Virus record (IMG/VR): IMGVR_UViG_3300027733_000042
Location: 1-64,000 of that record
From: a virus
Reading direction: 5' to 3' (one strand)
Length of the DNA stretch: 64,000 nt
Shown here in pieces: positions 22,803 to 32,275 of the stretch. The translations under genes and the position numbers were made by a program. Position 1 is the first letter of the stretch. Each line of letters opens with the position of its first letter. The notes under the pieces were generated by a model. The model saw nothing but the letters and a program-made list of their open reading frames with translations, did no database searches and was not told the DNA's origin.

Positions 22803-24779
22803 CTATTTAAGACCCTTTCCAGCATTTGTTGAATTTGGGGAAACACTTTGTGGCAAAGATACTCCGAATTTATTAACTACTGGTGAGACTGCAGTCTTCT
22901 TAATAGCAGTATGTGGAACAACTGCAGTTGCTGTATCTTTAACTAATGTATTTGCTTTAATCTCATTTAGAGTAGATTGAAGCTGAGACATGGCATTTCC
23001 TTCTTCTTTCGCAGTAGCGATTGCAAGGTCAATATCTGATTGTTCAGTTGCTTTTCTCCATTCTCCAGTATAAATTAAAGTCTCTGTTCCATCCTGCCCA
23101 ACTGATATTAAATAGGCAGTTCTATTTTGTGCCTGTAAGATAGCTTCACTATCCTTTTTTGAAACAGTAAATGCAATTACACCAGTTGAAAGATTTTCAA
23201 TTTTGGAATTATTCATGTTTGTGATAGGAATTTTACCACTATCTGTTTCAAATACAAGTCGATATTTTGCAGAATTTATATTTAAGTCCAACGGAACTTG
23301 TGTAACTTTGCTGCTTGATGTATTTGTTGTGTATACCTTTAATTTGATGATATTATCGAATGGTGAAAGAATAAATCGAAGTTTTCCTTGGGAGAAGATT
23401 ACTTCTTCTAGGGAGTCTTTTGTTTTAATTAGGGAACTTACATTCGATATAGATATGCTACTATTATTGAAAAAGATCGGCACATATTCAGTCTGAACAA
23501 CTTTGCTTACTGCAGTGATTTGTGCAGGAATATTCGTATTAAGTTTAGGCTCGCTAAATAATTTACTTGCCTCAAAGCTCTTCTTGATAATTTTATTGTA
23601 CACCTTTTGAGATTGTGGCTTATCCTGTAATGGCAGAGTGATTAACTTCTTACCATATTTCTTTGGAGAAATTAATGAGAATGATGCTTCACGGATAATT
23701 TGCTCACCATTTGAACGGTTAGTTAAACGTGCAAGATAATCAATCGACATACTTACTGCTTCATTTGCATTTCGCAATACTGGTCTAAATGTATTTGGTT
23801 CATCAAATCTTTCCTCTTGGAAGAAGACAAACCGTGCAGTATTATTGAAACGTGTGCCGACTTGTTCAAATACGCTAATTTGATGAATGATTATCCAGTC
23901 ATTTGCTGGATTTCGTTGATTTAAAATGCTAATTAAATCTGATGGGAAACCGGCATTGAATGTCATATAGAATTCAATAAAATCTCCGTCTATCGCTTCA
24001 CTGATATATGCACCAACATTGTCAAATTCATTGCTTTGTGAAAGCGGTGCTTCGAAATATTCAGTTACCTCAAAAGTATCGTATGTCACACCGGCATTTG
24101 TGTATAGAGTTTTACGTCTTCCGCATTCTCCTAGACCAATTGAGAGTTGATTGTTGTATATGAATCCAGTTGACCCGAGTGCATTTGGCGTAATTGCGGC
24201 AACAAAGGTTGATGCTGGGACAAGTGCTGTTTTATAATCCTCGTTAATATTCTTAATGGATGGAACCATAAGATCAATATATCGATCATACGTTGCATTC
24301 GCTAAGAATAGTGGCTTTGGATTGAAACTAATTAATTGAGCAATTGTTTCTGGTGCAAGTAGAATATTTGCAAACAGGTTTGACTTGCCGTCATTTTCTG
24401 AGTGTTTAATACTTAGAATTAGAGCTTTGAAATTATCAAAATCAAAACCTGCAACAAAATGGAATCTAACTTGATCCATTACAACATTATATCCAGTGAT
24501 TGGAGTCTGTGTGATTTCAGCATCATATGCTAAATAGTTCGGTATCTTCTCGCTATCTAAATAAGCGAACGTATTATTGCCAATAGGAACGACTGTTAAA
24601 TCTTGGATATTCTTAGTAGATGAAAATGAACTATCACTATTTAAGATCTGATGTGAGTCAGTATGATTATTTTGGAGTAATACAAATGAATCTGTATAAA
24701 AATCCAATGACCCTAATTGGTCAAACATGTATTCGACAACACAATATGATGTTAAATTTACGAATCTACTTTTTCTCAT
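22803..24779 (-). CDS. Virion structural protein, 658 aa, unknown
   Basis: 658 aa, beta-rich through most of its length, with a Ser/Asn-rich linker near residue 430 and a disordered Pro/Thr/Val-rich C-terminus from about 600. No membrane span or enzymatic motif. Its size, composition and position beside other late genes suggest a tail or baseplate component. It lies 3 nt from the next upstream gene. Family not recognised. Confidence 0.65.
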   Translation of the reverse strand: MRKSRFVNLTSYCVVEYMFDQLGSLDFYTDSFVLLQNNHTDSHQILNSDSSFSSTKNIQDLTVVPIGNNTFAYLDSEKIPNYLAYDAEITQTPITGYNVVMDQVRFHFVAGFDFDNFKALILSIKHSENDGKSNLFANILLAPETIAQLISFNPKPLFLANATYDRYIDLMVPSIKNINEDYKTALVPASTFVAAITPNALGSTGFIYNNQLSIGLGECGRRKTLYTNAGVTYDTFEVTEYFEAPLSQSNEFDNVGAYISEAIDGDFIEFYMTFNAGFPSDLISILNQRNPANDWIIIHQISVFEQVGTRFNNTARFVFFQEERFDEPNTFRPVLRNANEAVSMSIDYLARLTNRSNGEQIIREASFSLISPKKYGKKLITLPLQDKPQSQKVYNKIIKKSFEASKLFSEPKLNTNIPAQITAVSKVVQTEYVPIFFNNSSISISNVSSLIKTKDSLEEVIFSQGKLRFILSPFDNIIKLKVYTTNTSSSKVTQVPLDLNINSAKYRLVFETDSGKIPITNMNNSKIENLSTGVIAFTVSKKDSEAILQAQNRTAYLISVGQDGTETLIYTGEWRKATEQSDIDLAIATAKEEGNAMSQLQSTLNEIKANTLVKDTATAVVPHTAIKKTAVSPVVNKFGVSLPQSVSPNSTNAGKGLK

Positions 24780-24782
24780 TTC

Positions 24783-25574
24783 TTATTTGTTTCTTTTGAG
24801 TGCTTTAAATTTATAGTAATATCCAACTCCAACTTCCTGGTTAGTATTTGCACTAAATATGATATTATGTTGACTTGCAATACTGATTCCTACTCCAATT
24901 CCGATGCAACCAAATGTTGAGGATTTTAGCGGTTTCATATAATTACCACCAACAATGAGTTGAAAAGTTCGATCAACCGTCGGTACATATTTGTCTGGCG
25001 GTAAACTATTTACTTGAAGTGAATCTATGAGTAACCATTCAGGACCGACAATTCTGTGTTTCCATAATCCAGTCTTTTCTTCGGTAACAACTATCTGAAT
25101 TGGCAGTTTACCAAATGACCAATTACCGCGATACGCAGCGGTCTTTTTATTTACAAATCCATCCCATTTAATAAATGGGTCCTTTTCTGCAGGATATTTG
25201 AGTGCAATATCAATTTGATTAGAATCTGTTGGATTAAATTTACCGAATCCTTCTTCAACCGATCCTTTGAGTGAAATAACAGTCGATGTTAAGCTTAATA
25301 TTTTTTCTCCCTGTGACTTAACTACTTTATACAGATCAGTATTTGAATTTTTTAATTCGGTATTTAGATCTTTTTCACTCTTATAATAATCGACTAATTT
25401 AGAATAATTACCATCAGATTCTTTTATTAAAATATTTGATGCAAGAATTGAACGTTTTAATTCATCTGCTTGCCCGATTGAATTCTGACGAATTCCTTCT
25501 ATTCTCCATGCCATAAAAATTAATAATAGGATAAGAATTCCTATAGAAATTAAGTAAAATTTGTCTTTATTCAT
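24783..25574 (-). CDS. Membrane-anchored coiled-coil protein, 263 aa
   Basis: 263 aa. One N-terminal membrane helix (residues about 6-22, LISIGILILLLIFMAW) is followed by a coiled coil to about 105 and a beta-rich periplasm-type domain. The C-terminal 60 residues (FQLIVGGNYMKPL, FGCIGIGVGISI, VGVGYYYKF) look like outer-membrane-style strands. An inner-membrane anchor with a C-terminus reaching the outer membrane recalls a spanin-like role in lysis, but this is inference. It overlaps the upstream gene by 8 nt. Confidence 0.65.
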   Translation of the reverse strand: MNKDKFYLISIGILILLLIFMAWRIEGIRQNSIGQADELKRSILASNILIKESDGNYSKLVDYYKSEKDLNTELKNSNTDLYKVVKSQGEKILSLTSTVISLKGSVEEGFGKFNPTDSNQIDIALKYPAEKDPFIKWDGFVNKKTAAYRGNWSFGKLPIQIVVTEEKTGLWKHRIVGPEWLLIDSLQVNSLPPDKYVPTVDRTFQLIVGGNYMKPLKSSTFGCIGIGVGISIASQHNIIFSANTNQEVGVGYYYKFKALKRNK

Positions 25575-25806
25575 TTGTTTGTATTATTTCTAGAAGATCG
25601 TCTTGAGTAAGAGGTCGATCTAACTCTGCTTCTATCTTATTTATTACGATTTTTTCAGCCTTTCGAGTATACTCTAATTCTTGGCTAAGCATGGATTGAC
25701 TATTTGCAAGATCCTGGGCAAGACGGTTAAGCTCAGCCATGTCTTCATGTATTCGACTGTATGTTGAATATACACGTTTTAATTCTTTATTGTATTGCGT
25801 TATCAT
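25567..25806 (-). CDS. Small coiled-coil protein, 79 aa
   Basis: 79 aa, a single long amphipathic helix by pattern (RIHEDMAELNRLAQDLANSQSMLSQELEYTRKAE), with no membrane span. It overlaps its neighbour on each side by 1-8 nt, so translation is coupled. Function unknown; perhaps an assembly chaperone. Confidence 0.65.
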   Translation of the reverse strand: MITQYNKELKRVYSTYSRIHEDMAELNRLAQDLANSQSMLSQELEYTRKAEKIVINKIEAELDRPLTQDDLLEIIQTNE

Positions 25807-27431
25807 TATTCGACTATTTTTACGTCAAGTGTTCCACTTAACAAGTATTCTATTCTAGCAAGACGTGATTCGATATCGCCAGTATTCATTGAACCTGAGG
25901 TAGCTGCTTGTCCAGCAGATTCAGTCGGTGCACTTGTCGCTTTTGCAGGACTTTCTGCCTCAGGCGATTCAGATTTTACTTCCTTCGCAGTAACAGGTTC
26001 AGTCTTTTTATCAATCGGTTCTGCAGGTAACTGAGCTTTTACTTCTGGTGCTTTTGCTGCAGGTAATGCCGGTTTTGTTTTTACAACCTCAGTTGATCCA
26101 GTCTTATCTGCTGCGCCTTTCTTAGAGGCAGATACATCAAATCCTGCATACTTCTTAAGTAACATTGCATCACTTGAACTAATATTATTTGTAGTAGATT
26201 CAGCAGATTTAGATTCGCTGCTTTTTTCAATATTTTGTTCTTCCTTATTAGTTATCTCATTAACTGATGAATTAGTAGAAGAAGTTGATGTTTTTGAATC
26301 AGCTGAACTCTTGTTATTTTCAGTATTCTTTGAAGTTGAGATATTATTAATTGTTGAACTTGCGGCACCTCCGACAGCTGTCGGCACATTGACTGAAACA
26401 CCAGTATATTTTTTAAGTAGGGCTGCATCGTTTGTACTAAATGAGCTGGTTGTCTTTTCAGCAGAGATATTATTAGTAGTTACGTTATTTGTTACCGTTT
26501 CCTTTGATGAATTTACTGGGCTTGGCGCTGCTGCTGGTTTCGATTGTGTAGCAGGCGGTGCAGCAGTCGGAGTAGTCGGCTTCTCAGCTGGTGCAGGAGA
26601 AGCTGGTAATTTAGATGCAGCAGATTCAACATTTACTACAACTGCAGGCGCACCTGTTTCTGGACCCTTTCCGACTTCCTTTGGCAATTCTGATTTGCCT
26701 GCAGTAACAGTACCAGTAGTTGTTTCTAATGGAGTTTGTGCTGATTTTTCCGGATTTAAAGCTGATGCAGGTTTAGACTTCTCAGATTTTGTAGTGTCAT
26801 TAATTGGTGCAGAGCCAGCAGGTTTTGGTGTTTCTGTAGCATTTACTGGAGAGCTTGGAGTTTCAGGAGTAGCATTACCGGATTCAATAAATGCATCGTA
26901 TAGTGGAGCAACTAATCCGCCAGGTAAATTATATAAAATAATTCCTTCGCTCAGATCATCAAGTACAGTCTCAAAATCACTAAATATTTTATAGTCAGAT
27001 ATTTTTTGTTTGACTTGGGCCATCTTAGCCAGAGCAGATGACATAAATAACTTGAGCCATCCTTCTCCGCCAAGTTCCTTTAATCGTATGTACTTGGTCT
27101 TATTTACTGGCTCATAAAAATTCTTGTGTAATATTTTATATTCTGCTTTTCCTGGACTGTCCTTTCCGGCAAGATTTTCAAGAATTACTGGAGCAAATCC
27201 TTCAGGCATAACTTCAGATCCGCCAGCTTCTGGATATACCCATGCAAATAATTCACCAATCGTTGAGAACGATACCTGTGGCTTAGAAAAACTTAGTGAA
27301 ATCGGGTCAGTTAATTTGATCGCTTTTTGTCGAGCTGCAGTATACTGTGCAATCTTTTCATCTGATTGTTTAATCAGGTCATCTGCCTTTTTATTAAAGG
27401 CGTCGACAAATATTTTTTTCTTTTCTAACAC
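25806..27431 (-). CDS. Long disordered protein with a repeated short motif, 541 aa
   Basis: 541 aa, GTG start at 27431. The first 190 residues are folded (helical, with GELFAWVYPEAGGSEVMPEG). The remainder is low-complexity, rich in Ser, Thr, Ala, Pro and Asn. Within it a short module is repeated: FSTNDAALLKKYTGVSV near 330 and ISSSDAMLLKKYAGFDV near 420, each preceded by NNIS. Such repeats on a flexible tether often bind several copies of a partner. A late box lies at 27458-27449. It is next to the baseplate genes, so a tail-assembly or tether role is plausible. Confidence 0.6.
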   Translation of the reverse strand: MLEKKKIFVDAFNKKADDLIKQSDEKIAQYTAARQKAIKLTDPISLSFSKPQVSFSTIGELFAWVYPEAGGSEVMPEGFAPVILENLAGKDSPGKAEYKILHKNFYEPVNKTKYIRLKELGGEGWLKLFMSSALAKMAQVKQKISDYKIFSDFETVLDDLSEGIILYNLPGGLVAPLYDAFIESGNATPETPSSPVNATETPKPAGSAPINDTTKSEKSKPASALNPEKSAQTPLETTTGTVTAGKSELPKEVGKGPETGAPAVVVNVESAASKLPASPAPAEKPTTPTAAPPATQSKPAAAPSPVNSSKETVTNNVTTNNISAEKTTSSFSTNDAALLKKYTGVSVNVPTAVGGAASSTINNISTSKNTENNKSSADSKTSTSSTNSSVNEITNKEEQNIEKSSESKSAESTTNNISSSDAMLLKKYAGFDVSASKKGAADKTGSTEVVKTKPALPAAKAPEVKAQLPAEPIDKKTEPVTAKEVKSESPEAESPAKATSAPTESAGQAATSGSMNTGDIESRLARIEYLLSGTLDVKIVE

Positions 27432-27448
27432 AGACAGTTATTCTTTTT

Positions 27449-27458
27449 ATTATTTATT
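27449..27458 (-). promoter_or_regulatory. Late-type promoter box AATAAATAAT
   Basis: The recurrent box followed by AAAAAG, 17 nt upstream of the GTG start at 27431. Confidence 0.65.
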
Positions 27459-27663
27459 TTAGAGATAGCCCTTCTGGTAAATTAACACGAAGTGGTTGCG
27501 CAGCGACTTGCGTTTCCTGTGAGATAGTATCGTTTGCGGCCTCAATATCTTTTTTAAGTATATTTAACAGCAATGAATATTCCAAGTATTCTAAATTATA
27601 AAGTGTATCTAGGGATTGACCCAGCCGCACCGCCAACCGAGCATTAAGCTCCAATAAGTTCAT
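27454..27663 (-). CDS. Small baseplate-associated protein, 69 aa
   Basis: The frame is open further upstream, but that part runs antiphase through the gp26-like gene. ATG at 27663, 20 nt before the end of that gene, is the natural coupled start and gives 69 aa (MNLLELNARLAVRLGQSLDTLYNLEYLEYSLL...). Helical; it ends PLRVNLPEGLSLK. Its place after a gp26-like hub gene suggests a baseplate assembly partner. Confidence 0.6.
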   Translation of the reverse strand: MNLLELNARLAVRLGQSLDTLYNLEYLEYSLLLNILKKDIEAANDTISQETQVAAQPLRVNLPEGLSLK

Positions 27664-28651
27664 CAAGTCCAGTTGAAATAATGAAAATATCTTTGACAGT
27701 GAAGCTTCCTCCCAAAAAAATATGGCTCTCCGTTTGTGTTTTACATTTTTCGCAAACACTAGCCGCTTTATTTAGGCTGTTTTTTTCAAGTAGATCCGTG
27801 AACTTATGGATAACTACAAATTTTGTTTCATTCCAGTCAAGTGAACTCATTTTTAATTCACTTAATACAGAAAGGTCGATTTTTCTCCAATCACGAAGTA
27901 GGTATGGACCATGCGCATAAAATGAATCATCGATTGCAATTCCACGTTCTTGTTCATCACGACGTTTCTGTTTAAATTTAGCAGACATTCCAATAGTCGG
28001 CAAATGAAGTCGAATTGTATCTCCGAGTTTTTCAGATGATATAGAAAAGCATCTCTCTTCTGACGAGTACCATTTCATTACTTCGTCTGGAAAATGGAAA
28101 CCCAATAGATTTTTACTTGTGACTTGTGTTTGATTTACATGACCACATTGATCGTTTGAACATTTAATATATGCCCAAAGCTTATTCTCCTGATTAGGAA
28201 AAGTTAATTCATAGATTCTAAATAGAATATGATATTTGTCGACTTCAAGATAATCATTGAAGTTCATCGGCATCATCTGGCCTTTAATTTTAAATTTAGT
28301 ACAGGCATTAAGCACAAAATTTATCTTTTCACGAATATCAATCGGATCAGTTTCATCGATCGTAGACCAGTGACGAATCTCTTTGGTTTTTGCAGACCTG
28401 ATTAATAATTCTGCCTTTTCTGGATAGAACAGTCCTCGAGATGGTAGATTTTCAAGATTTAATATTTTCCATGGAGATTCTTCAGCTGCCGACATTTCAA
28501 TCATGTTCTGATGACTGGATGCTTTACCTAAGCTGGTCACCTTTGCTGGTTCCTCTGACTTAACTTCAATCTGCGCGATATTATTTACTCCATACTTAAG
28601 ATCTTGTTCATTCAGGAAACGTTCTGCTTCTTCTGGATTGACTGTGCTCAT
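27644..28651 (-). CDS. T4 gp26-like baseplate hub protein
   Basis: 335 aa from ATG at 28651 (an ATG 13 codons upstream exists but MSTVNPEEAER is a better start). The N-terminal half has LPSRGLFYPEKAELLIRSAKTKE, the characteristic opening of the T4 gp26 baseplate-hub family, then NFVLNACTKF and the HILFRIYELTF segment. Cysteine pairs CSNDQC near 165 and CEKC near 305 may bind zinc, as in many members. It helps assemble the baseplate hub. Several helices near the C-terminus are beyond the usual 208-aa T4 protein. Confidence 0.78.
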   Translation of the reverse strand: MSTVNPEEAERFLNEQDLKYGVNNIAQIEVKSEEPAKVTSLGKASSHQNMIEMSAAEESPWKILNLENLPSRGLFYPEKAELLIRSAKTKEIRHWSTIDETDPIDIREKINFVLNACTKFKIKGQMMPMNFNDYLEVDKYHILFRIYELTFPNQENKLWAYIKCSNDQCGHVNQTQVTSKNLLGFHFPDEVMKWYSSEERCFSISSEKLGDTIRLHLPTIGMSAKFKQKRRDEQERGIAIDDSFYAHGPYLLRDWRKIDLSVLSELKMSSLDWNETKFVVIHKFTDLLEKNSLNKAASVCEKCKTQTESHIFLGGSFTVKDIFIISTGLDELIGA

Positions 28652-28678
28652 TATATGATATTTTTTTATCTTATATAT

Positions 28679-28714
28679 GCAAAAAAGCAACTGGTTCTAA
28701 AATCAGTTGCTTTT
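28679..28714 (-). terminator. Rho-independent terminator
   Basis: A 7-bp stem GCAACTG/CAGTTGC (28710-28687) is followed on the minus strand by TTTTTT. It ends the unit 31.2-28.7 kb. Confidence 0.8.
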
Positions 28715-28735
28715 GCTAATTAAAATATGATAAAC

Positions 28736-29209
28736 TTATGAATTGATAAATTGTGAGAATGACATTACATGAGTAGATGTAGATTCGTAGACTCGTTCAA
28801 TTGTCTCAGGATAAACTTCCTGTATTTCTAACGTTTTTGGATTCTTTATATAGACTTGGATCGAATTGTTTGTATAATCAGGAACAATTTTATGTAATTT
28901 GCCAACTACCGATACTCCATTTTCATGGTCAAGCATCGAGTTTACGATAACACCTCTAATTCTGTCACCCGGTTTATAAAATAACTTTAATTTACTAACT
29001 GCAATATCAAAATCTGTATATCCCTTGTCTCCCTTAATTGATAAGTCAACGAATGCTTTTTGAGATATTGAAATACCTGGTGTAAATTTACTACGACCTA
29101 CTGTGAAGTTAAAATCTCCCTTGGTTCCATAAAATGGAATTCCTCGAGTAAAATCTCCTCGAGAAACAAGTGGTGATATATTATTTTCGTTAACGTTTTC
29201 CATTACCAA
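28736..29209 (-). CDS. Unknown structural protein, 157 aa
   Basis: 157 aa, beta-rich (DFNFTVGRSKFTPGISISQKAFVDLSIKGD...). The segment LKLFYKPGDRIRGVIVNSMLDHENGVSVVGKLHKI near 72-106 looks like a small barrel. The C-terminus VMSFSQFINS resembles the capsid-targeting motif but is at the wrong end. Last gene before a terminator; overlaps the upstream gene by 7 nt. Confidence 0.6.
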   Translation of the reverse strand: MVMENVNENNISPLVSRGDFTRGIPFYGTKGDFNFTVGRSKFTPGISISQKAFVDLSIKGDKGYTDFDIAVSKLKLFYKPGDRIRGVIVNSMLDHENGVSVVGKLHKIVPDYTNNSIQVYIKNPKTLEIQEVYPETIERVYESTSTHVMSFSQFINS

Positions 29210-29604
29210 GCAAGTGGAATTCCTCTCTTTTTATAACCAACAATTGTATATTCTCCGCCCGGGTCAGCCGATGTTCCATCAGATTCACAGAAGTCAAATT
29301 TCTTTAAGTATACGTTAATTACTGGAAATTTCAGAAGATATGCAACTGGATAAATTGGTGCATCTGCATCCTTATTATCGATTCCCCAGATTTTAACATA
29401 TTCAGCTGAGACACTTGATAGATCTACAAATTCAACTTTAAATACTGGACCTTTTGCAAAGCCATATTGTTGAAGTTCTCCAATTTGTTGATAACCTAGA
29501 GTGGTTGGTGCGCCGGCTGGAGCACGTTTATCTGTACTAATAAAAGTTGGTTCGTAATTTAATTGATTTACCAGAGTAATTAGCTCTGCTCCAGTGTGCA
29601 TCAT
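29203..29604 (-). CDS. Unknown structural protein, 133 aa
   Basis: 133 aa, mixed beta, with a Pro/Gly-rich turn (RAPAGAPTTLGYQQIG). No membrane span. It is followed by an overlapping gene and preceded at 15 nt by the 180-aa gene. Probably part of the same virion module; function unknown. Confidence 0.55.
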   Translation of the reverse strand: MMHTGAELITLVNQLNYEPTFISTDKRAPAGAPTTLGYQQIGELQQYGFAKGPVFKVEFVDLSSVSAEYVKIWGIDNKDADAPIYPVAYLLKFPVINVYLKKFDFCESDGTSADPGGEYTIVGYKKRGIPLAW

Positions 29605-29619
29605 GTGCGTTTTATTTTT

Positions 29620-30162
29620 TTATATCGACTGTCCAAATATTACTAGAGCAGATACTCTAACATTATATAGCAAGTTAGTATTAATGATCTTTATCTTATT
29701 TATTAAGTCTTCTGCCTTATTTGACTTCGGATTTGTAAAGATCGTAAAAAGATCATATAATGGATATTCAGTAGCAGTTAGAGTGTCAGTATTCTCCAGA
29801 GATATTTTTACTGATTTGTTTACTAATTCAATCGTTTCACCATTCGTGTCATATGTTGGATAAATGATACGAAGCATTACTCCTCTAGCATATAATTTAC
29901 CGCTTTCTAATTCGCTACTAGGCGAAAGTATACTCGTTTGATTATCAAAGATTGTAATATCTCCGCCATTCATTTCAGCAGTAAGACCGATACATGTGTA
30001 CCCGTCCACTGGAAAAGCAAAATCGCCAATGCAGAACTCACCATGTGTAGCTTTACCATCGACTACCCGAAAGCATTTATCGTCGAATAGTTGCAAGATT
30101 GGCTGGTTTTCATAGCCGCCACAATCGTCGCATACATCATTTAAGTTACCAAGTGTCATCAT
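29620..30162 (-). CDS. Unknown protein with N-terminal CxxC, 180 aa
   Basis: 180 aa. The N-terminus has DVCDDCGGY and a later C32, C43 and C57, which may form a small metal site or disulfides. The rest is beta-rich (YTCIGLTAEMNGGDITIFDN...). It overlaps the membrane-protein gene by 4 nt. Family not recognised. Confidence 0.58.
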   Translation of the reverse strand: MMTLGNLNDVCDDCGGYENQPILQLFDDKCFRVVDGKATHGEFCIGDFAFPVDGYTCIGLTAEMNGGDITIFDNQTSILSPSSELESGKLYARGVMLRIIYPTYDTNGETIELVNKSVKISLENTDTLTATEYPLYDLFTIFTNPKSNKAEDLINKIKIINTNLLYNVRVSALVIFGQSI

Positions 30163-30842
30163 TTTCCAAGTATTTTTTTCATCTTATTGCTAAGGCCCAT
30201 CTTCTGACGTTGATTGGGCGCCAGGTGAGGATTTTGAGTAGGTGTACTCGGTAAAACTGGTGGCTCAACAGGGTGGATTGGAGTTTCAACTTTTACTTCT
30301 TCAATTTTTTCTGGAGCAACAATTTGTTCAGATACTGGTTCTTCAATTTCTTCTGGTTTAGCTGGCTCAATATTATCTATTCCATCATACTTAATAAAAA
30401 AATGCAAACACGTAAGTGAAATTATTGGAAGTAATCCACCTTCGATTAATGCTAACCATCGGCGCTGAGCTATTGCATTTGATACGTCTGCGCCAATCAT
30501 ATCAAATGCTGGAGCAGTAAGATCTGACCAGTCTTTAAAACTCTTGGTTGTAACATCAATATCCGAATAACAGAAGTAGATATTGCCTATAAATTGTATA
30601 AATGTTACTAAAATGAATACAAACCATACTGAGAAACCTTTAATTCGAACAGAGGCTGCAGAAATTGCAGACATTGCCGCTATTTCAATCGCAACAGAAA
30701 GATATATTGCCCAGCTGGTTGGATTTGCTAGATCATACCAGCTAATAACATGGGAAATAGAAACAATCATCACTAGGATGATTGGAACCAAGAACATTCC
30801 ACGGATAACTCCGCGCTTATTTAATTTGATCCACTCTATCAT
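30159..30842 (-). CDS. Polytopic membrane protein, 227 aa
   Basis: 227 aa with four predicted membrane helices at about 13-35, 43-65, 70-92 and 130-150. The C-terminal 75 residues are cytoplasmic-type, Pro/Glu/Val-rich (EPAKPEEIEEPV...) and end in a basic helix. This layout resembles small phage membrane proteins of unknown role, for example superinfection exclusion or lysis. The start overlaps the stop of the upstream gene by 1 nt. Confidence 0.65.
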   Translation of the reverse strand: MIEWIKLNKRGVIRGMFLVPIILVMIVSISHVISWYDLANPTSWAIYLSVAIEIAAMSAISAASVRIKGFSVWFVFILVTFIQFIGNIYFCYSDIDVTTKSFKDWSDLTAPAFDMIGADVSNAIAQRRWLALIEGGLLPIISLTCLHFFIKYDGIDNIEPAKPEEIEEPVSEQIVAPEKIEEVKVETPIHPVEPPVLPSTPTQNPHLAPNQRQKMGLSNKMKKILGK

Positions 30843-31153
30843 TATTTCTCTAAATTTTGAATCTCTTTATCAATCTCAGATTGTCGATTAACATCAAGTA
30901 TTTTACGGTCAGTTGATTGAATCATTCTTTTTTCAGTCTTTAACCCTTCAATAGTCAGCATTTTTTGAATATCGGTCTTTGGCACAATATTCGAAATAAT
31001 AATTGAATCGTTTGATTTAATAGTATTTGTTAACTCTGCATTTGTTTTATCAAGTCTACTATTTGTTGAGCAGGTTTTGAAAAAAATAATTATTACAAGT
31101 GGTAACATTATACGATGTGCCCAAGTGTCTAAAAAGGTGAAAATTTTATTCAT
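30842..31153 (-). CDS. Single-pass membrane protein, 103 aa
   Basis: 103 aa. One membrane segment at about 14-27 (RIMLPLVIIIFFKTC) ends in a cysteine that could be a lipobox-like site, though the signal is weak. The rest is a charged helix of about 70 residues. With the overlapping four-helix protein it may form a small membrane module. Preceded by a late box at 31177-31168. Confidence 0.6.
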   Translation of the reverse strand: MNKIFTFLDTWAHRIMLPLVIIIFFKTCSTNSRLDKTNAELTNTIKSNDSIIISNIVPKTDIQKMLTIEGLKTEKRMIQSTDRKILDVNRQSEIDKEIQNLEK

Positions 31154-31167
31154 CTTGTTTCTTTTTA

Positions 31168-31177
31168 TTATTTATTT
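31168..31177 (-). promoter_or_regulatory. Late-type promoter box AATAAATAAT
   Basis: The recurrent box followed by AAAAAG, 14 nt upstream of the 103-aa membrane gene. Confidence 0.65.
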
Positions 31178-31189
31178 AACTGGAAGGTA

Positions 31190-31651
31190 CTAAAATAGCC
31201 AGAGTGCTAGGCCAATTAAAATTAGTGCAAGGGTTGAAAAGTATGAAACTGCATATACTAGGACAGGGCGTTTATACTTTTTGTAGTCGAATGTGATTTG
31301 TAGAATATATCCATAATACTCTTCATTTTTAATCCTGTCATACTCAACTTTAACTGAATCAAGTATTCCCTCCTTAGTTAGGAATTCAGTATATTTTTTC
31401 ATTCGATCACTAATCATTTTAAGCTCAACTGATTCAGATGATGTTTCTGAATACATTAATATCTCAGGATTAAGATTTACACCAATATATAAATTGGAAT
31501 CAGCATCTACTAAAAGACCGATTGCATCTAACTTGCCATCTTTTTGTAGTTCAGCAATTATTGATTTGTACTTTGCAAATCGGGCTAAGTCTTCAAGACA
31601 GCCTTGAAGACTTTTAAAAATTTTTACTGGGTTGATTTTGTCTAAGATCAT
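31190..31651 (-). CDS. Tail-anchored membrane protein next to the sigma factor, 153 aa
   Basis: 153 aa. A soluble N-terminal domain of about 125 residues is followed by one C-terminal membrane helix (about 133-152, [22 protein letters not shown]). The start ATG overlaps the sigma-factor stop (ATGA), so the two are made together. ECF sigma factors are often paired with a membrane anti-sigma factor, so this could be a regulator of the sigma factor. That is inference from context; no anti-sigma domain is recognised. Confidence 0.55.
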   Translation of the reverse strand: MILDKINPVKIFKSLQGCLEDLARFAKYKSIIAELQKDGKLDAIGLLVDADSNLYIGVNLNPEILMYSETSSESVELKMISDRMKKYTEFLTKEGILDSVKVEYDRIKNEEYYGYILQITFDYKKYKRPVLVYAVSYFSTLALILIGLALWLF

Positions 31652-32274
31652 ATTATTGTTCGTATTTTTTCTTCGAGATCAGGATTGTCTTTAATTACTG
31701 CTTCTCGAATATCTACTCGAATTTTGCGAAGTTTGGTCTTCACAGTATTTTCATTCATTTTATAGTCGGTCGCAATTTGTCTAACCTTTTTATTTTTTAT
31801 CATCTTATCGATTGCGATGTTTTTCATCGTCTCATCGTTAATATTATAAATTTCAGCAAGGGTCTTTGCATATATCTCTTCCACGTCAAGGTGGTATGAT
31901 TGTGTTATTTCAAAATCATCGGCTTTATCTACTTTCTGATAAAGATCATCAATATCAAGATGGGTATGCTTTTTCTTATGGTAGAGGTAATATAGGGTCT
32001 CATTTCTAGCGATCGTGTAGATCCATGTAGTAAATCTGCCTTTTTCGAATTTAAACTGTGCGACATTTTTAAAGATACGTTTAAGACTATATTGTAGTGC
32101 TTCTTCTGTATCAAATTCATTTTTACAGAATTTCCACACGAAAAATTTTAATTTTGGATAAATTAGAGAAGCTAGCTCATTTCGCTCAACTTCAGTAATT
32201 GCATCTGTTAATAATTTTTCAGAAATTTCTTTTATTCTTAGATTGACTCGTTCATTGATTTCGTCGTATCCCAT
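31648..32274 (-). CDS. Phage sigma-70-family factor (ECF-like), probable late sigma
   Basis: 208 aa. Region 2 lies at about 40-105 ([28 protein letters not shown], then [22 protein letters not shown]), the standard sigma core-binding and -10 element segment. Region 4 is the HTH at about 160-195 ([24 protein letters not shown]). The size fits ECF or T4 gp55-type factors. Repeated TATAAATA-like boxes before structural genes match what gp55 recognises in T4, so this is the likely late specificity factor. Confidence 0.85.
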   Translation of the reverse strand: MGYDEINERVNLRIKEISEKLLTDAITEVERNELASLIYPKLKFFVWKFCKNEFDTEEALQYSLKRIFKNVAQFKFEKGRFTTWIYTIARNETLYYLYHKKKHTHLDIDDLYQKVDKADDFEITQSYHLDVEEIYAKTLAEIYNINDETMKNIAIDKMIKNKKVRQIATDYKMNENTVKTKLRKIRVDIREAVIKDNPDLEEKIRTII

Positions 32275-32275
32275 A

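Noticed and set aside
27664-27759. Extended N-terminus of the 69-aa gene, or a lambda-type frameshift from the gp26-like gene
   Set aside because: The frame relation is +1, not -1, and the extra part is antiphase to gp26 coding. A coupled ATG at 27663 explains the layout.
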